A program made the translations under genes and the position numbers. 64,000 nucleotides of DNA from Pseudomonas sp. FP453 (GTDB taxonomy: Bacteria; Pseudomonadota; Gammaproteobacteria; Pseudomonadales; Pseudomonadaceae), in the NCBI RefSeq assembly GCF_030687495.1, contig NZ_CP117435.1:1860001-1924000 (forward strand), written 5' to 3'. Positions 26,180 through 35,586 of this stretch are shown one piece after another (positions within the stretch are counted from its first letter, which is position 1; each line of letters starts with the position of its first letter). The notes beneath the pieces are model-generated. The model made no database searches. It had not been told where the DNA came from and was given only the letters and a program-made list of their open reading frames with translations.

Positions 26180-26785
26180 ATGCGAATGTGGTTTTTGAGT
26201 GCTGGCCTGGCCTTGATGTGCGTGGCCCAGGGCGCAGCGGCGGGTACAGTCCTGATCGTTGGCGATAGTATCAGTGCCGGTTTCGGCCTGGATACCAGCA
26301 AAGGATGGGTCGCGCTGCTGGAACAACGGCTCAAGCGCGAAGGTTTCGACGATAAAGTGGTCAATGCCTCCATCAGCGGCGACACCAGTGCCGGAGGCCT
26401 CGCGCGGCTGCCGGCGGCGCTTGCAGAGCATAAACCGGAACTGGTGATCATCGAGTTGGGCGGCAATGACGGCCTGCGTGGTCAGCCTCCGGCGCAATTG
26501 CAACAAAATCTTGCCTCGATGATTGACCAGTCCAAGGCCATTGGCGCCAAGGTGCTGTTGCTCGGCATGCAATTGCCGCCCAACTACGGCCCGCGCTACA
26601 CCAACGCCTTTGCCGAAGTCTACGGCAGCCTGGCCAAGGACAAAGCCGTGCCGCTGGTGCCGTTTTTCCTGGAAGGTATCGGTGGCCACCCGGAGCTGAT
26701 GCAGGCTGACGGGCTGCATCCCGCCGTCGGCGCCCAGGGCAAGTTGCTGGAAAATGTCTGGCCGACGCTAAAACCGCTGTTATGA
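26180..26785 (+). CDS. tesA: acyl-CoA thioesterase I / arylesterase TesA
   Basis: TesA is a periplasmic SGNH-hydrolase acting on acyl-CoA, esters and lysophospholipids. The 201-residue product has a signal peptide (about 1-21, ending AQGAAAG) and the SGNH blocks: GDSISAGFG (catalytic Ser), INASISGDTSAGG-like block II (VVNASISGDT), ELGGNDGLRG (Asn) and the final DGLHP (Asp and His). ATG 26180 is chosen because GGAGA lies 6 bases upstream; ATG 26168 would overlap the divergent ybbA start codon. Confidence 0.93.
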   Translation: MRMWFLSAGLALMCVAQGAAAGTVLIVGDSISAGFGLDTSKGWVALLEQRLKREGFDDKVVNASISGDTSAGGLARLPAALAEHKPELVIIELGGNDGLRGQPPAQLQQNLASMIDQSKAIGAKVLLLGMQLPPNYGPRYTNAFAEVYGSLAKDKAVPLVPFFLEGIGGHPELMQADGLHPAVGAQGKLLENVWPTLKPLL

Positions 26786-26843
26786 CGCTTTTCTACCGGC
26801 AGGCTTTCGGCTAAGGTGGCGCCCCCCCGATCTGGAGCCCCCG

Positions 26844-27134
26844 ATGTCACGCCCTGCCTGGTCCCTGTTCAACTACCAACTGATCGAGCCTGACGAGCAG
26901 CTGGATCTGTTCGCCTGCCAGGAAGTCCGGGTGCATCTGGTGGCACGCCAATTGGAGCTGGGCGGCACGATTGACCGCACGCTCTGTGGCACCTTGCTGC
27001 CAGCCCAGCCGCGCTGGTCATCGGTGGGTCGTGCGATTTTCCAGGACCAGCGGCTGTGCCCGTTGTGCCGGGCGATCCTCGAATCCCAGAAGCGCGGCAC
27101 GCCGCTGATCTGGCCGGAGCTGCGCTTCGAGTAG
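26844..27134 (+). CDS. small Cys-containing protein of unknown function
   Basis: The 96-residue protein is not recognised. It begins MSRPAWSLFNYQLIEPDEQLDLF and contains four cysteines (25, 48, 72 and 75), the last two as CPLC, which could bind a metal as part of a small zinc-ribbon-like fold. There is no signal or membrane helix. It lies between tesA and the L,D-transpeptidase on the same strand with 58- and 85-base gaps. Confidence 0.65.
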   Translation: MSRPAWSLFNYQLIEPDEQLDLFACQEVRVHLVARQLELGGTIDRTLCGTLLPAQPRWSSVGRAIFQDQRLCPLCRAILESQKRGTPLIWPELRFE

Positions 27135-27219
27135 TCTCGGGGGCAGATGGATGCTCCCGGCGTGCTTCACGTATACAATCATTTTTTTCCTACCCGTCGT
27201 TCTGCGAAGGATTTTCCGG

Positions 27220-28188
27220 ATGTTGTCGCGCCTCTCCGTCGTCACCTGCTGCCTGTCTCTCGCCGCCCTGTGCGCGGCCGGCCCTGCGGCAGCGCTGCAG
27301 TTACCGTTGCCACCACCGGGTGAAGACATCGTGGGGCAGGTCCAGGTGATCAAGGCCAAGTACGAAGATACCTTCGCCGACCTGGGCACCACCTACGACC
27401 TGGGTTATTCGGAGATGGTCGCGGCCAACCCGGGTGTGGATGCGTGGCTGCCGGGTGCCGGCACCGAGATCGTGTTGCCGACGCGCTTCATCCTGCCGCC
27501 CGGTCCGCGCGAAGGCATCGTGATCAACCTGGCGGAATACCGGCTCTACTACTATCCCAAGGGGCAGAACGTCGTCTACACCTTCCCGTTGGGGATTGGT
27601 CGTGAGGGCTGGGGTTCGCCCATCGCCCATACCAGCATCATCGCGAAGACGCCGAACCCGACCTGGACCCCGCCTGCATCGATCAAGGCCGAGCACGCCG
27701 CCAATGGCGATCCGTTGCCCAACGTAGTGCCTGCCGGTCCGAACAACCCGCTGGGGCCATTCAAGTTCACCCTGGGCACGCCGGGTTACCTGATCCACGG
27801 CTCCAACATGAAATTTGGTATTGGCACGCGGACCAGCCACGGCTGCTTCCGCATGTTCAACAACAACGTGCTGGAAATGGCCGGCATGGTGCCGGTGGGT
27901 ACGTCGGTGCGCATCATCAACGATGCCTACAAGTTCGGCAGCAGCGGCGGCAAGGTTTTTCTGGAAGCGCACACGCCGTTGAATGATGACGGCACGCCGT
28001 CGGTGGTCGATAAGCACACGGCGGTGATCAACGCCTTGCTCAAGCGTGAAGACCTGGCCAATAACCTGCGGGTGAACTGGGATCAGGTGCGTGATGTGGT
28101 CGCCGCGGAAGATGGCTTGCCGACTGAAATTGGTGTGCCCGGTGGCGCGCCGATTGCCGCCAGCGCGCCGATCGACTTGCAGCAGTAA
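27220..28188 (+). CDS. L,D-transpeptidase (YkuD/ErfK family)
   Basis: The 322-residue periplasmic enzyme has a signal peptide (about 1-26), a LysM-like segment (DTFADLGTTYDLGYSEMVAANPGVDAWLPG) and a YkuD catalytic domain with the nucleophile motif HGSNMKFGIGTRTSHGCFRM. Members either cross-link peptidoglycan or attach Braun-type lipoprotein to it. The adjacent convergent gene is oprI, the Pseudomonas counterpart of Lpp, suggesting lipoprotein anchoring. GAAGG upstream of ATG 27220 supports the start. A terminator follows. Confidence 0.9.
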   Translation: MLSRLSVVTCCLSLAALCAAGPAAALQLPLPPPGEDIVGQVQVIKAKYEDTFADLGTTYDLGYSEMVAANPGVDAWLPGAGTEIVLPTRFILPPGPREGIVINLAEYRLYYYPKGQNVVYTFPLGIGREGWGSPIAHTSIIAKTPNPTWTPPASIKAEHAANGDPLPNVVPAGPNNPLGPFKFTLGTPGYLIHGSNMKFGIGTRTSHGCFRMFNNNVLEMAGMVPVGTSVRIINDAYKFGSSGGKVFLEAHTPLNDDGTPSVVDKHTAVINALLKREDLANNLRVNWDQVRDVVAAEDGLPTEIGVPGGAPIAASAPIDLQQ

Positions 28189-28203
28189 ACCTGCCGGATC
28201 GAA

Positions 28204-28240
28204 AGCCCGCCACGGCCTTGCGCTGCGGCGGGCTTTTTTA
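28204..28240 (+). terminator. terminator of the L,D-transpeptidase gene
   Basis: AGCCCGCC pairs with GGCGGGCT around about 13 bases, followed by TTTTTTA. It begins about 16 bases beyond the stop. Confidence 0.8.
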
Positions 28241-28270
28241 TTGCCTGGGGTTCAGTGCCGAATCCCGGGC

Positions 28271-28304
28271 AATAAAAAAGCCGACCCATAAATGGATCGG
28301 CTTG
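28271..28304 (-). terminator. terminator of oprI
   Basis: Read on the minus strand, AAGCCGATCC pairs with GGGTCGGCTT around ATTTAT and is followed by TTTTATT. It begins about 20 bases after the oprI stop. Confidence 0.85.
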
Positions 28305-28324
28305 ATAACAACCCCGAGGGATTA

Positions 28325-28576
28325 TTACTTGCGGCTAGCTTTTTCAAGCATGCGCAGAGCGCGCTCGTTAGCTTCGTCAGCAGTCTGTTGTGCTTTTTGA
28401 GCAGCAGCCAGAGCTTCATCAGCTTTACGGTAGGCTTCGTCTGCACGAGCCTGGGAGCGAGCTGCTGCGTCTTCAGTTGCAGTCAGACGAGCTTCGGTTT
28501 CTTTGGAGACGCTGCTGCAACCGGTAGCCAGAACTGCGGCCAGAGCCAGAGCAGAGAATTTCAGAACGTTGTTCAT
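28325..28576 (-). CDS. oprI: major outer membrane lipoprotein OprI
   Basis: OprI is the abundant Braun-type lipoprotein linking outer membrane and peptidoglycan. The 83-residue precursor has a lipoprotein signal with lipobox ATGCSS and a continuous alanine-rich heptad coiled coil ([24 protein letters not shown]). It ends in SRK, whose lysine could be joined to peptidoglycan. ATG 28576 follows GAAGGGGAA; the upstream in-frame ATG at 28591 would put this site inside the gene. It is monocistronic between its own promoter and terminator. Confidence 0.95.
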   Translation of the reverse strand: MNNVLKFSALALAAVLATGCSSVSKETEARLTATEDAAARSQARADEAYRKADEALAAAQKAQQTADEANERALRMLEKASRK

Positions 28577-28642
28577 CGTGTTCCCCTTCAAGGACTTTCT
28601 ATTAAATAGCTACTTGCCCAGAGTGAGCAAAAGCCGGCGTAC

Positions 28643-28670
28643 ATACTACCCATTACTTGTAGTAAGTAAA
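28643..28670 (-). promoter_or_regulatory. candidate oprI promoter
   Basis: On the minus strand TTTACT (28670-28665) and TAGTAT (28648-28643) are separated by 16 bases, giving an expected leader of about 60 bases. A T-rich stretch further upstream (about 28687-28700) could serve as an UP element. Confidence 0.5.
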
Positions 28671-28700
28671 CTGACGTAGCGCAAGAAGCAAAAAAAATTC

Positions 28701-29120
28701 TCGCGCCGAATCTATTTTGGCTAATCTTTTGAAGGTTTGTATAAAAACCGTTCAATTTTTTTCAATCGGATGTGCATTGGATCCCGTCTGAAAGCTACGG
28801 CCCGCATGCGTCGGGCTGGGTATATGGCTAGACATTTATATATCGGCACCTGCTCTTTTGTTCAGCTTGCCGTTACGCCGTCTCGCATCTTTTACGCATG
28901 TAGAGGTGACTTTAAGAGCGCCTGTTCGTCTCAAGCTTCAACTGCCGGCAATGTTCTGGCTATCGATCACCGGTTGATCGATGGCTTTTCTATAACCGCC
29001 AGCGGTGGGGGATGATGAGTGCGCCTTGAGCAATTTCAGGATTGGTGCCTACTATTCCCTACGTGCTGGTTGTGAGCGCTAGAGGTTTCTCGTTGTCGAA
29101 ACCGGCACGGGGTGGCGTAG
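28701..29120. other. gene-free stretch upstream of the GNAT gene
   Basis: No convincing gene is seen in about 420 bases between the oprI promoter and the GNAT gene. A frame at 28737-29015 has no ribosome site, no family resemblance and poor composition. A small hairpin (CGATCA/TGATCG) occurs near 28968 and another around 29120-29145. Confidence 0.5.
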
Positions 29121-29186
29121 ATGTTCCTTCGCCGGAAAAACATCGGTAAGGTAGGGGTCGAAATCCAAGACCCGCGAGGAGTAGTG

Positions 29187-29468
29187 ATGAGCGAGGCGTT
29201 GTCCATCCACCATGACCAGGCTGGTCATCAGTTCGAGACCAATGTGGACGGTCATCGTGCCTACCTGACCTACATGGACCTCGGGAAGCAGACCCTGGAC
29301 ATCTATCGGACCTTCGTGCCCAACGCACTGCGCGGCCGGGGTATTGCAGCGGCGCTGACCGAGGAAGCCCTGAAGTTTGCCGAAGAGTCCGGCTACACGG
29401 TGATCCCGTCCTGCTCCTATGTCGAACGCTACATGGAGCGCCACCAGCGCCATGCGGCGAAGCTGTAA
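29187..29468 (+). CDS. GNAT-like N-acetyltransferase, short YidJ/YjdJ type
   Basis: The 93-residue protein is the compact Gcn5-related form. It shows YMDLGKQTLDIYRTFVPNALRGRGIAAALTEEALKFAEESG, which holds the acetyl-CoA pyrophosphate-binding motif (RGRGIAAAL), and a C-terminal PSCSYVERYMERH. The acceptor is unknown. ATG 29187 is chosen because GAGGA lies 6 bases upstream; the in-frame start at 29121 lacks one. It shares a bidirectional terminator with the convergent DAHP synthase gene. Confidence 0.82.
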   Translation: MSEALSIHHDQAGHQFETNVDGHRAYLTYMDLGKQTLDIYRTFVPNALRGRGIAAALTEEALKFAEESGYTVIPSCSYVERYMERHQRHAAKL

Positions 29469-29488
29469 GGCATGAAACAGCACCATGA

Positions 29489-29516
29489 AAAACGCCGGGC
29501 TTAGCCCGGCGTTTTT
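29489..29516. terminator. bidirectional terminator
   Basis: CGCCGGGC and GCCCGGCG form an 8-bp stem around TTA, with an A run before and a T run after. It can serve both the GNAT gene and the convergent DAHP synthase gene. Confidence 0.85.
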
Positions 29517-29533
29517 GTGTGCGCAGTGCGGGT

Positions 29534-30610
29534 TCAGGTGCGTTTGCGTTTCGGCAACACGTCCTTGAGCTTGGCATGCATGCTGCGCAGGGTGTTTTCG
29601 GTGGCCGCCCAGTCGATGCAGGCATCGGTGATCGACACGCCGTACTGCAAGTCGGCCAGGTCTTTTGGAATGGCCTGGCAACCCCAGTTCAAGTGGCTCT
29701 CGACCATCAGGCCGATGATCGACTGGTTGCCTTCCAGGATCTGGTTGGCGACGTTTTCCATCACCAGCGGCTGCAGCGCCGGGTCCTTGTTGGAGTTGGC
29801 GTGGCTGCAATCGACCATGATGTTCGGCTTGATCTTGGCCTTGTTCAGCGCCTGTTCGCACAGGGCAACGCTGACCGAGTCATAGTTGGGCTTGCCGTTG
29901 CCGCCACGCAGGACCACGTGACCGTAGGCGTTGCCTTTGGTGGTGACGATGGACACGCCACCTTCCTGGTTGATCCCCAGGAAACGGTGCGGGCTGGAAA
30001 CCGATTGCAGCGCGTTGATCGCCACGGTCAGGCCGCCGTCGGTGCCGTTCTTGAAGCCCACGGCCGACGATAGGCCGGACGCCATCTCGCGGTGGGTCTG
30101 GGATTCGGTGGTGCGTGCGCCAATGGCCGACCAGCTGATCAGGTCCTGCAGGTACTGCGGGGAGATCGGGTCCAGGGCTTCGGTGGCGGTGGGCAGGCCC
30201 ATTTCAGCCAGGTCCAGCAGCAGCTGACGGCCGATGTGCAAGCCGTCCTGGATCTTGAACGAGTCGTCCAGGTACGGGTCGTTGATCAAGCCTTTCCAGC
30301 CGACGGTGGTACGCGGTTTCTCGAAGTAGACGCGCATCACCAGGTACAGGGTGTCGGACACCTCCGCCGCCAGCACCTTGAGGCGCTCGGCGTACTCGTG
30401 GGCTGCCTTGAGGTCGTGGATCGAGCAAGGCCCGATGACGACGAAGAGGCGATGGTCGGTGCCGTCGAGAATCTCACGGATGACTTCGCGACCCTTGGTG
30501 ACGGTCTGCAGGGCAGCGTCGCTCAGGGGGATTTCGCGCTTGAGCTGATCGGGCGTGATCAGGGTCTCGTTGGATTCGACGTTTAGGTCATTGATCGGTA
30601 AATCAGCCAT
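29534..30610 (-). CDS. class I DAHP synthase (AroF/G/H type)
   Basis: This enzyme condenses phosphoenolpyruvate and erythrose 4-phosphate, the first step of the shikimate pathway. The 358-residue product matches class I: VVIGPCSIHD, MRVYFEKPRTTVGWKG, GARTTESQTHREMASGLS, GFKNGTDG and DCSHANSNKDP with metal ligands. It is distinct in fold class from the second DAHP synthase in this window (43456-44802). Which aromatic amino acid feeds back on it cannot be told here. The gene is alone on the minus strand with a terminator behind it. Confidence 0.93.
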   Translation of the reverse strand: MADLPINDLNVESNETLITPDQLKREIPLSDAALQTVTKGREVIREILDGTDHRLFVVIGPCSIHDLKAAHEYAERLKVLAAEVSDTLYLVMRVYFEKPRTTVGWKGLINDPYLDDSFKIQDGLHIGRQLLLDLAEMGLPTATEALDPISPQYLQDLISWSAIGARTTESQTHREMASGLSSAVGFKNGTDGGLTVAINALQSVSSPHRFLGINQEGGVSIVTTKGNAYGHVVLRGGNGKPNYDSVSVALCEQALNKAKIKPNIMVDCSHANSNKDPALQPLVMENVANQILEGNQSIIGLMVESHLNWGCQAIPKDLADLQYGVSITDACIDWAATENTLRSMHAKLKDVLPKRKRT

Positions 30611-30740
30611 CGTTTACTCGTCAGGGTCACGGGTGCCGGCCGCCAGCCATCCCCGTGCGGCGGAGCACAGCATGATTTGAATGCAGGGGGGAGGAACCTT
30701 AGCGCGTAACACGGGCCCGCGACAATGGGCAAAGCCCGCT

Positions 30741-31175
30741 TTAATCCAGTGCTGGCGCCGCAAAGGCCTCATGGGAGAACTCGACGGCATGGCGCGACAC
30801 CCACTCGCGCGCCAGGGCTTCGAATTGTTCGGGCGTCGGTTCGGCGTCTTCGTGCTGGCGGCAATAGCGCTCTATCCGGCATGCTTGCTCACCCATCCGC
30901 GCACCGAACAGGGCATGCTCATCGGTAAACGCGATGCCGATGCGATAGCCGTCCGCGACCTTGCGGCACCATGCCACGTAGCCCGGATAACGCGCGCTGG
31001 GCCCCAGGGAGGGAATGTGCAGGTCAACCGCCGTACCCTGGCGCCAGGCGCGCGGCCACTGGCAGGCGATGCCGCCCAGGCCGATCGTGAGCAGGCGTTG
31101 ACGGGGAATGGCGGGGGAGGGACGTTGTGTTAACTCGACAGCGACATCATCAGGGTGAGGTAAAAAACGACCCAT
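30741..31175 (-). CDS. PilZ domain protein
   Basis: The 144-residue protein looks like a PilZ-type (c-di-GMP-binding) single-domain protein: RQRLLTIGLGGIACQWPRAWRQGTAVDLHI has the central D/N-x-S-x-x-G-like turn in the weak form TIGLGG, and a preceding arginine in SPAIPRQRL. The canonical RxxxR is not complete, so nucleotide binding is uncertain. A C-terminal helix follows (about 110-144). ATG 31175 has GGAG 9 bases upstream. Its start codon overlaps by two bases the start codon of the divergent thioredoxin-like gene. Confidence 0.7.
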   Translation of the reverse strand: MGRFLPHPDDVAVELTQRPSPAIPRQRLLTIGLGGIACQWPRAWRQGTAVDLHIPSLGPSARYPGYVAWCRKVADGYRIGIAFTDEHALFGARMGEQACRIERYCRQHEDAEPTPEQFEALAREWVSRHAVEFSHEAFAAPALD

Positions 31176-31560
31176 GTACACGGACTCCGAGCACCGTCCT
31201 GTTGACGGCGGCAGCAGCAGTATAGTGAAGGAACTGGAATTGACCGACCTGGATATTGACCAGCAATTGCTGGGATTGCCAGGCCTTTCTCTGCTGGTCT
31301 TCACCAGCGTAGGCTGTTCCAGTTGCCGTTGGGCACGCCAGCAGTTACCCGGTTGGTCATTGCCGGTGGACCGTGTGTGCTGGGTGGACGCCGGCCACAA
31401 CGGTGGCGCGGTTGAACGCTACCAGATCTTTCATTTGCCGGCGTTGTTCCTGGTGTGCGAGGGTCAGTTTCTTGGGCAATTGCAGACGCGCCTTACAGCA
31501 GCTGACCTTGCCGACAGCATTAATCAAGCCCTTACTCGCCTTCCAGAGGATCTGCCATGA
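31174..31560 (+). CDS. thioredoxin-like protein with CSSC motif
   Basis: The 128-residue protein has a thioredoxin fold core: SLLVFTSVGCSSCRWARQQLPGW with the redox pair CSSC, the IFHLPALFLVCEGQFLGQL segment with the cis-Pro, and a final helix. It lacks a signal peptide, so it is cytoplasmic. ATG 31174 is the only good start; a weak GAGG is 13 bases upstream. Its stop overlaps the PanE-like start (ATGA), so the two are coupled. Confidence 0.75.
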   Translation: MYTDSEHRPVDGGSSSIVKELELTDLDIDQQLLGLPGLSLLVFTSVGCSSCRWARQQLPGWSLPVDRVCWVDAGHNGGAVERYQIFHLPALFLVCEGQFLGQLQTRLTAADLADSINQALTRLPEDLP

Positions 31561-32510
31561 CCGCACCATCGCCACGCATTGGCATCATCGGCACCGGCGC
31601 CATCGGTGGTTTCTACGGCGTGATGCTGGCGCGTGCCGGCTTCGACGTACACTTCCTGCTGCGCAGCGAGTATGCGGCGGTCAGCAAGCATGGCCTGCAT
31701 ATCAATAGCAGCGTGCATGGCCCTATGCATCTGCACCCGGTGCAGGCCTATGCCAATGCTGCCGACATGCCGCCGTGTGATTGGTTGCTGGTGGGTACCA
31801 AGTCCACCGGCAATGTGGACCTGGCCCCGACCATCGCCCAGGTCGCGGCGCCGGACGCCAAGGTGGTGCTCCTGCAAAACGGCCTGGATGTCGAGGACAG
31901 CCTGCGCGAACACCTGCCGGCCTCGCTGCATCTGCTTGGCGGCTTGTGCTACATCGGCGTGCACCGCTCCGGGCCTGGCGTAGTCGAGCATCAGGCCCTG
32001 GGCCGGGTCAACCTGGGTTATCACAGCGGCACGGCGGCCAATGACGAAGCGCAGCAGCAGGCGATTGTCGAAGCCGGCGCGGCGTTGTTCCACCAGGCGG
32101 GCATCGAGTCCCAGGCCATGGCCAATGTGCATCAGGCGCGCTGGCACAAGCTGGTGTGGAACGTGCCGTACAACGGCCTTTCCGTGTTGTTGGGCACGGG
32201 GACGACGGCGATGATGGCCGATGAGTCCAGCCGCGAACTGATCCAGGCGCTGATGGCCGAAGTCGTGGCGGGCGCCCACGCCTGTGGCCATGAGATTCCC
32301 GCGAGCTACGCCGAGCAGATGTTTGCCATGACCGAAACCATGGACGATTACCTGCCGAGCATGTACCACGACCATGTCCACAAGCGCCCGCTGGAACTGG
32401 CCGCCATCTACGCGCGGCCATTAGCCGCTGCCAAGGCTGCCGGTTGCGAGCTGCCGCGGATGCAGGCGCTGTATCAGGCGTTGAGTTTTATTGATCGGCA
32501 TAACCGCTGA
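31557..32510 (+). CDS. 2-dehydropantoate 2-reductase family protein
   Basis: The 317-residue protein belongs to the ApbA/PanE family of NADPH-dependent ketopantoate reductases in pantothenate synthesis. It has the Rossmann motif GIIGTGAIGGFYG, the conserved Lys in RWHKLVWNVPYNGLSVL, and a C-terminal helical domain with DDYLPSMYHDH. Paralogues are common in Pseudomonas, so true PanE activity is not certain. The start overlaps the thioredoxin-like stop by 4 bases. Confidence 0.85.
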   Translation: MTAPSPRIGIIGTGAIGGFYGVMLARAGFDVHFLLRSEYAAVSKHGLHINSSVHGPMHLHPVQAYANAADMPPCDWLLVGTKSTGNVDLAPTIAQVAAPDAKVVLLQNGLDVEDSLREHLPASLHLLGGLCYIGVHRSGPGVVEHQALGRVNLGYHSGTAANDEAQQQAIVEAGAALFHQAGIESQAMANVHQARWHKLVWNVPYNGLSVLLGTGTTAMMADESSRELIQALMAEVVAGAHACGHEIPASYAEQMFAMTETMDDYLPSMYHDHVHKRPLELAAIYARPLAAAKAAGCELPRMQALYQALSFIDRHNR

Positions 32511-32525
32511 TTCGGGAGGCATACG

Positions 32526-33443
32526 ATGGCAAAGGGATTGGGCGACAAACTGGTGCTGGCGATTTCCTCGCGCGCGCTGTTCGACCTGAGCGACAGCCAC
32601 AAGGTCTACCTGGCCCAGGGTGTGGAGGCCTACCGCAAATACCAGATCGAGCACGAGGAGGAAGTCCTCGCGACCGGCGATGCGTTTGCGCTGGTCAAGA
32701 AGCTCCTGAGCCTCAACGCCAGCCTCGGGCGTGCCCGCGTCGAAGTGGTGTTGGTGTCGCGCAACAGTGCCGACACCGGCTTGCGCGTGTTCAATTCGAT
32801 CCAGCACTACGGCTTGGATATTTCCCGCGCCGCGTTCGTTGGCGGGCGTAGTCCCTATCCTTATTTGGCGGCCTTCGGTTGCCATCTGTTTCTTTCAACC
32901 CATGCTGAAGATGTGCGCAGCGCCCTCGATGCCGGCTTTGCCGCGGCGACGATTTTGTCCGGCGGCCCGAACCGCGCGTGCAGCGACGAACTGCGCATCG
33001 CGTTTGACGGTGATGCGGTACTGTTTTCCGATGAGTCGGAGCGCGTGTACCAGGCCGGCGGGCTGGAGGCGTTCCAGGCCAGCGAGCGGGAGTCGGCGCG
33101 CCAGCCCTTGCACGGCGGTCCCTTCAAGGGCTTTTTGGCGGCACTGAATTTGTTGCAGCGCGAGTTCCCGCAGGAGGCGTGCCCGATCCGCACCGCGTTG
33201 GTCACCGCCCGTTCGGCGCCGTCCCACGAGCGGGTGATTCGCACGTTGCGTGAGTGGGATATCCGCCTGGATGAGTCGCTGTTCCTGGGTGGCCTGGAGA
33301 AATCCGCGTTCCTGGAAGCGTTTGCCGCCGATGTGTTTTTCGATGACCAGGCCGGTCATTGCGAGAAAGCCAGGGAGGTGGTGGCCACCGGGCATGTGCC
33401 CCATGGCATCAGCAACGAGGTAAGGGTTCAGTCCGAGAGCTAA
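32526..33443 (+). CDS. cytosolic 5'-nucleotidase (NT5C1 family)
   Basis: The 305-residue protein matches the cN-I type 5'-nucleotidase family, which dephosphorylates nucleoside monophosphates. Visible segments are LVLAISSRALFDL at the start, VVLVSRNSADTGLRVFNSI, RAAFVGGRSPYPYL, IAFDGDAVLFSDESE (HAD-like acidic motif) and FFDDQAGHCEKA. GGGAGG lies 8 bases before ATG 32526. It follows the PanE-like gene by 15 bases, probably in one operon. Confidence 0.85.
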   Translation: MAKGLGDKLVLAISSRALFDLSDSHKVYLAQGVEAYRKYQIEHEEEVLATGDAFALVKKLLSLNASLGRARVEVVLVSRNSADTGLRVFNSIQHYGLDISRAAFVGGRSPYPYLAAFGCHLFLSTHAEDVRSALDAGFAAATILSGGPNRACSDELRIAFDGDAVLFSDESERVYQAGGLEAFQASERESARQPLHGGPFKGFLAALNLLQREFPQEACPIRTALVTARSAPSHERVIRTLREWDIRLDESLFLGGLEKSAFLEAFAADVFFDDQAGHCEKAREVVATGHVPHGISNEVRVQSES

Positions 33444-33513
33444 GCCAGTCGCAGTCGTTGATGCGCTGCTAAGCTCATTCAATCTCCGCCATCCTGGCAG
33501 TCCAGGAGGTTCT

Positions 33514-34014
33514 ATGATTCGTTCGATGTTGTACGCCACGGACCTGGGTCTGTACGCGCCTTATGTGATGCAACATGCACTGGCGCTGGCGCGAACGTTC
33601 AAGGCGGACCTGTATGTGATTCATGTGGTCGAGCCCATCGGGCTGTTCGCCGAATCGGTGTTGCAAAGCTACCTTGATGAGAAGGCCCTGAGTGAATGGC
33701 AGAGCCAGGGGCTGACCACGGTCATGGCGACCATCGAACAACGGGTACTGGACAGTTTTCGCGAAGAGTTGGGGGAGGGCGAGCAAGACCTCAAGCTGAT
33801 CCGTTCGGTGCGGGTAATCCAGGGCGATCCGTGCGAGGTGATACTCGACCAGTTGCGTAGGCTGTCGGTCGATCTGGTGATCGTCGGCAGTCATAGCCAT
33901 GCAACGGCGGCGGCCACACCGCTGGGACGCACCGCTGCACGGGTGCTGCAACTGTCTGCGGTGCCGGTTTACCTGGTGCCCTCGCTACAGCGTCGACGCA
34001 GTGACGACGCGTGA
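33514..34014 (+). CDS. universal stress protein UspA family
   Basis: The 166-residue protein is a single-domain Usp: MIRSMLYATDLGLYAPYVMQHALALARTF at the start and LVIVGSHSHATAAATPLGRTAARVLQLSAVPVYLVP at the end, with the G-x2-G-x9-G(S/T)-like ATP loop altered (GSHSH...TPLGRTA). Usp proteins support stress survival. AGGAGG directly precedes ATG 33514. It lies upstream of cysB, as I recall for other Pseudomonas. Confidence 0.85.
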   Translation: MIRSMLYATDLGLYAPYVMQHALALARTFKADLYVIHVVEPIGLFAESVLQSYLDEKALSEWQSQGLTTVMATIEQRVLDSFREELGEGEQDLKLIRSVRVIQGDPCEVILDQLRRLSVDLVIVGSHSHATAAATPLGRTAARVLQLSAVPVYLVPSLQRRRSDDA

Positions 34015-34108
34015 TGGTAGAAAACGATAAAAAGTTCTAGATTTATCCGTCTAACCTTTAATATAGTTATATACCGTCGCTGATACCCGTGGCGTCTATC
34101 TGCTTTGA

Positions 34109-35092
<984 letters not shown>

Positions 35093-35097
35093 GTGGC

Positions 35098-35586
35098 TTA
35101 CTTGGCCTCGGTAACCGTAAAGTGTTGCCGGGCGCCTGCCACCAGAATCTCCACCTCATCACCTTCGAACTTGCCCAGCAGGCTTTTGCCCAGGGGCGAG
35201 CGCGGGGTGATGACGGTCACCGGTTGCCCCACCACATCCACCTTCAAGCCTGCGCCGTCCGGCGCGAGGAACAGCCACTGCTGGCGACCGTTCTCGTCTT
35301 CCAGGCCCAGTAGCGCGCCAATTTCTATACCCCGTTGATCATCGTAGGCCCGCAGTGGCAGGTTCTGGCACAGCGTCAGCGCCTGCTTGATCTCTTCGAC
35401 GCGCTTGGCTTGCCCGGCCGCGAGGTAGGACGCTTCCAGCCCGAGGGTGTCGTACTTGTTCTCGGCGATATTCTCTTCGTGGGTCGCGGTTTCGTAGGCG
35501 GTTTGCGCAGCGCGTTGGGCGATGTCGAGATCGACGCTGAGCTTTTCCAGGATCAACAGGTGGACGGCGTGTTTATTCATGGTCAT
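35098..35586 (-). CDS. GreA/GreB-like elongation factor
   Basis: The 162-residue protein has the GreA/B C-terminal FKBP-like domain (GIEIGALLGLEDENGRQQWLFLAPDGAGL ... ITPRSPLGKSLLGKFEGDEVEI) and an N-terminal coiled-coil hairpin. The coil tip sequence (THEENIAENKYDTLGLEA) differs from GreB, so RNA-cleavage activity is doubtful. It may instead modulate polymerase like other Gre-fold factors. ATG 35586 overlaps the upstream gene's stop (TGATG). Its stop is 5 bases from the cysB stop. Confidence 0.75.
   Translation of the reverse strand: MTMNKHAVHLLILEKLSVDLDIAQRAAQTAYETATHEENIAENKYDTLGLEASYLAAGQAKRVEEIKQALTLCQNLPLRAYDDQRGIEIGALLGLEDENGRQQWLFLAPDGAGLKVDVVGQPVTVITPRSPLGKSLLGKFEGDEVEILVAGARQHFTVTEAK

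Noticed and set aside
28737..29015. 92-codon frame in the gap between oprI and the GNAT gene
   Set aside because: No ribosome site, no family resemblance and composition unlike neighbours.
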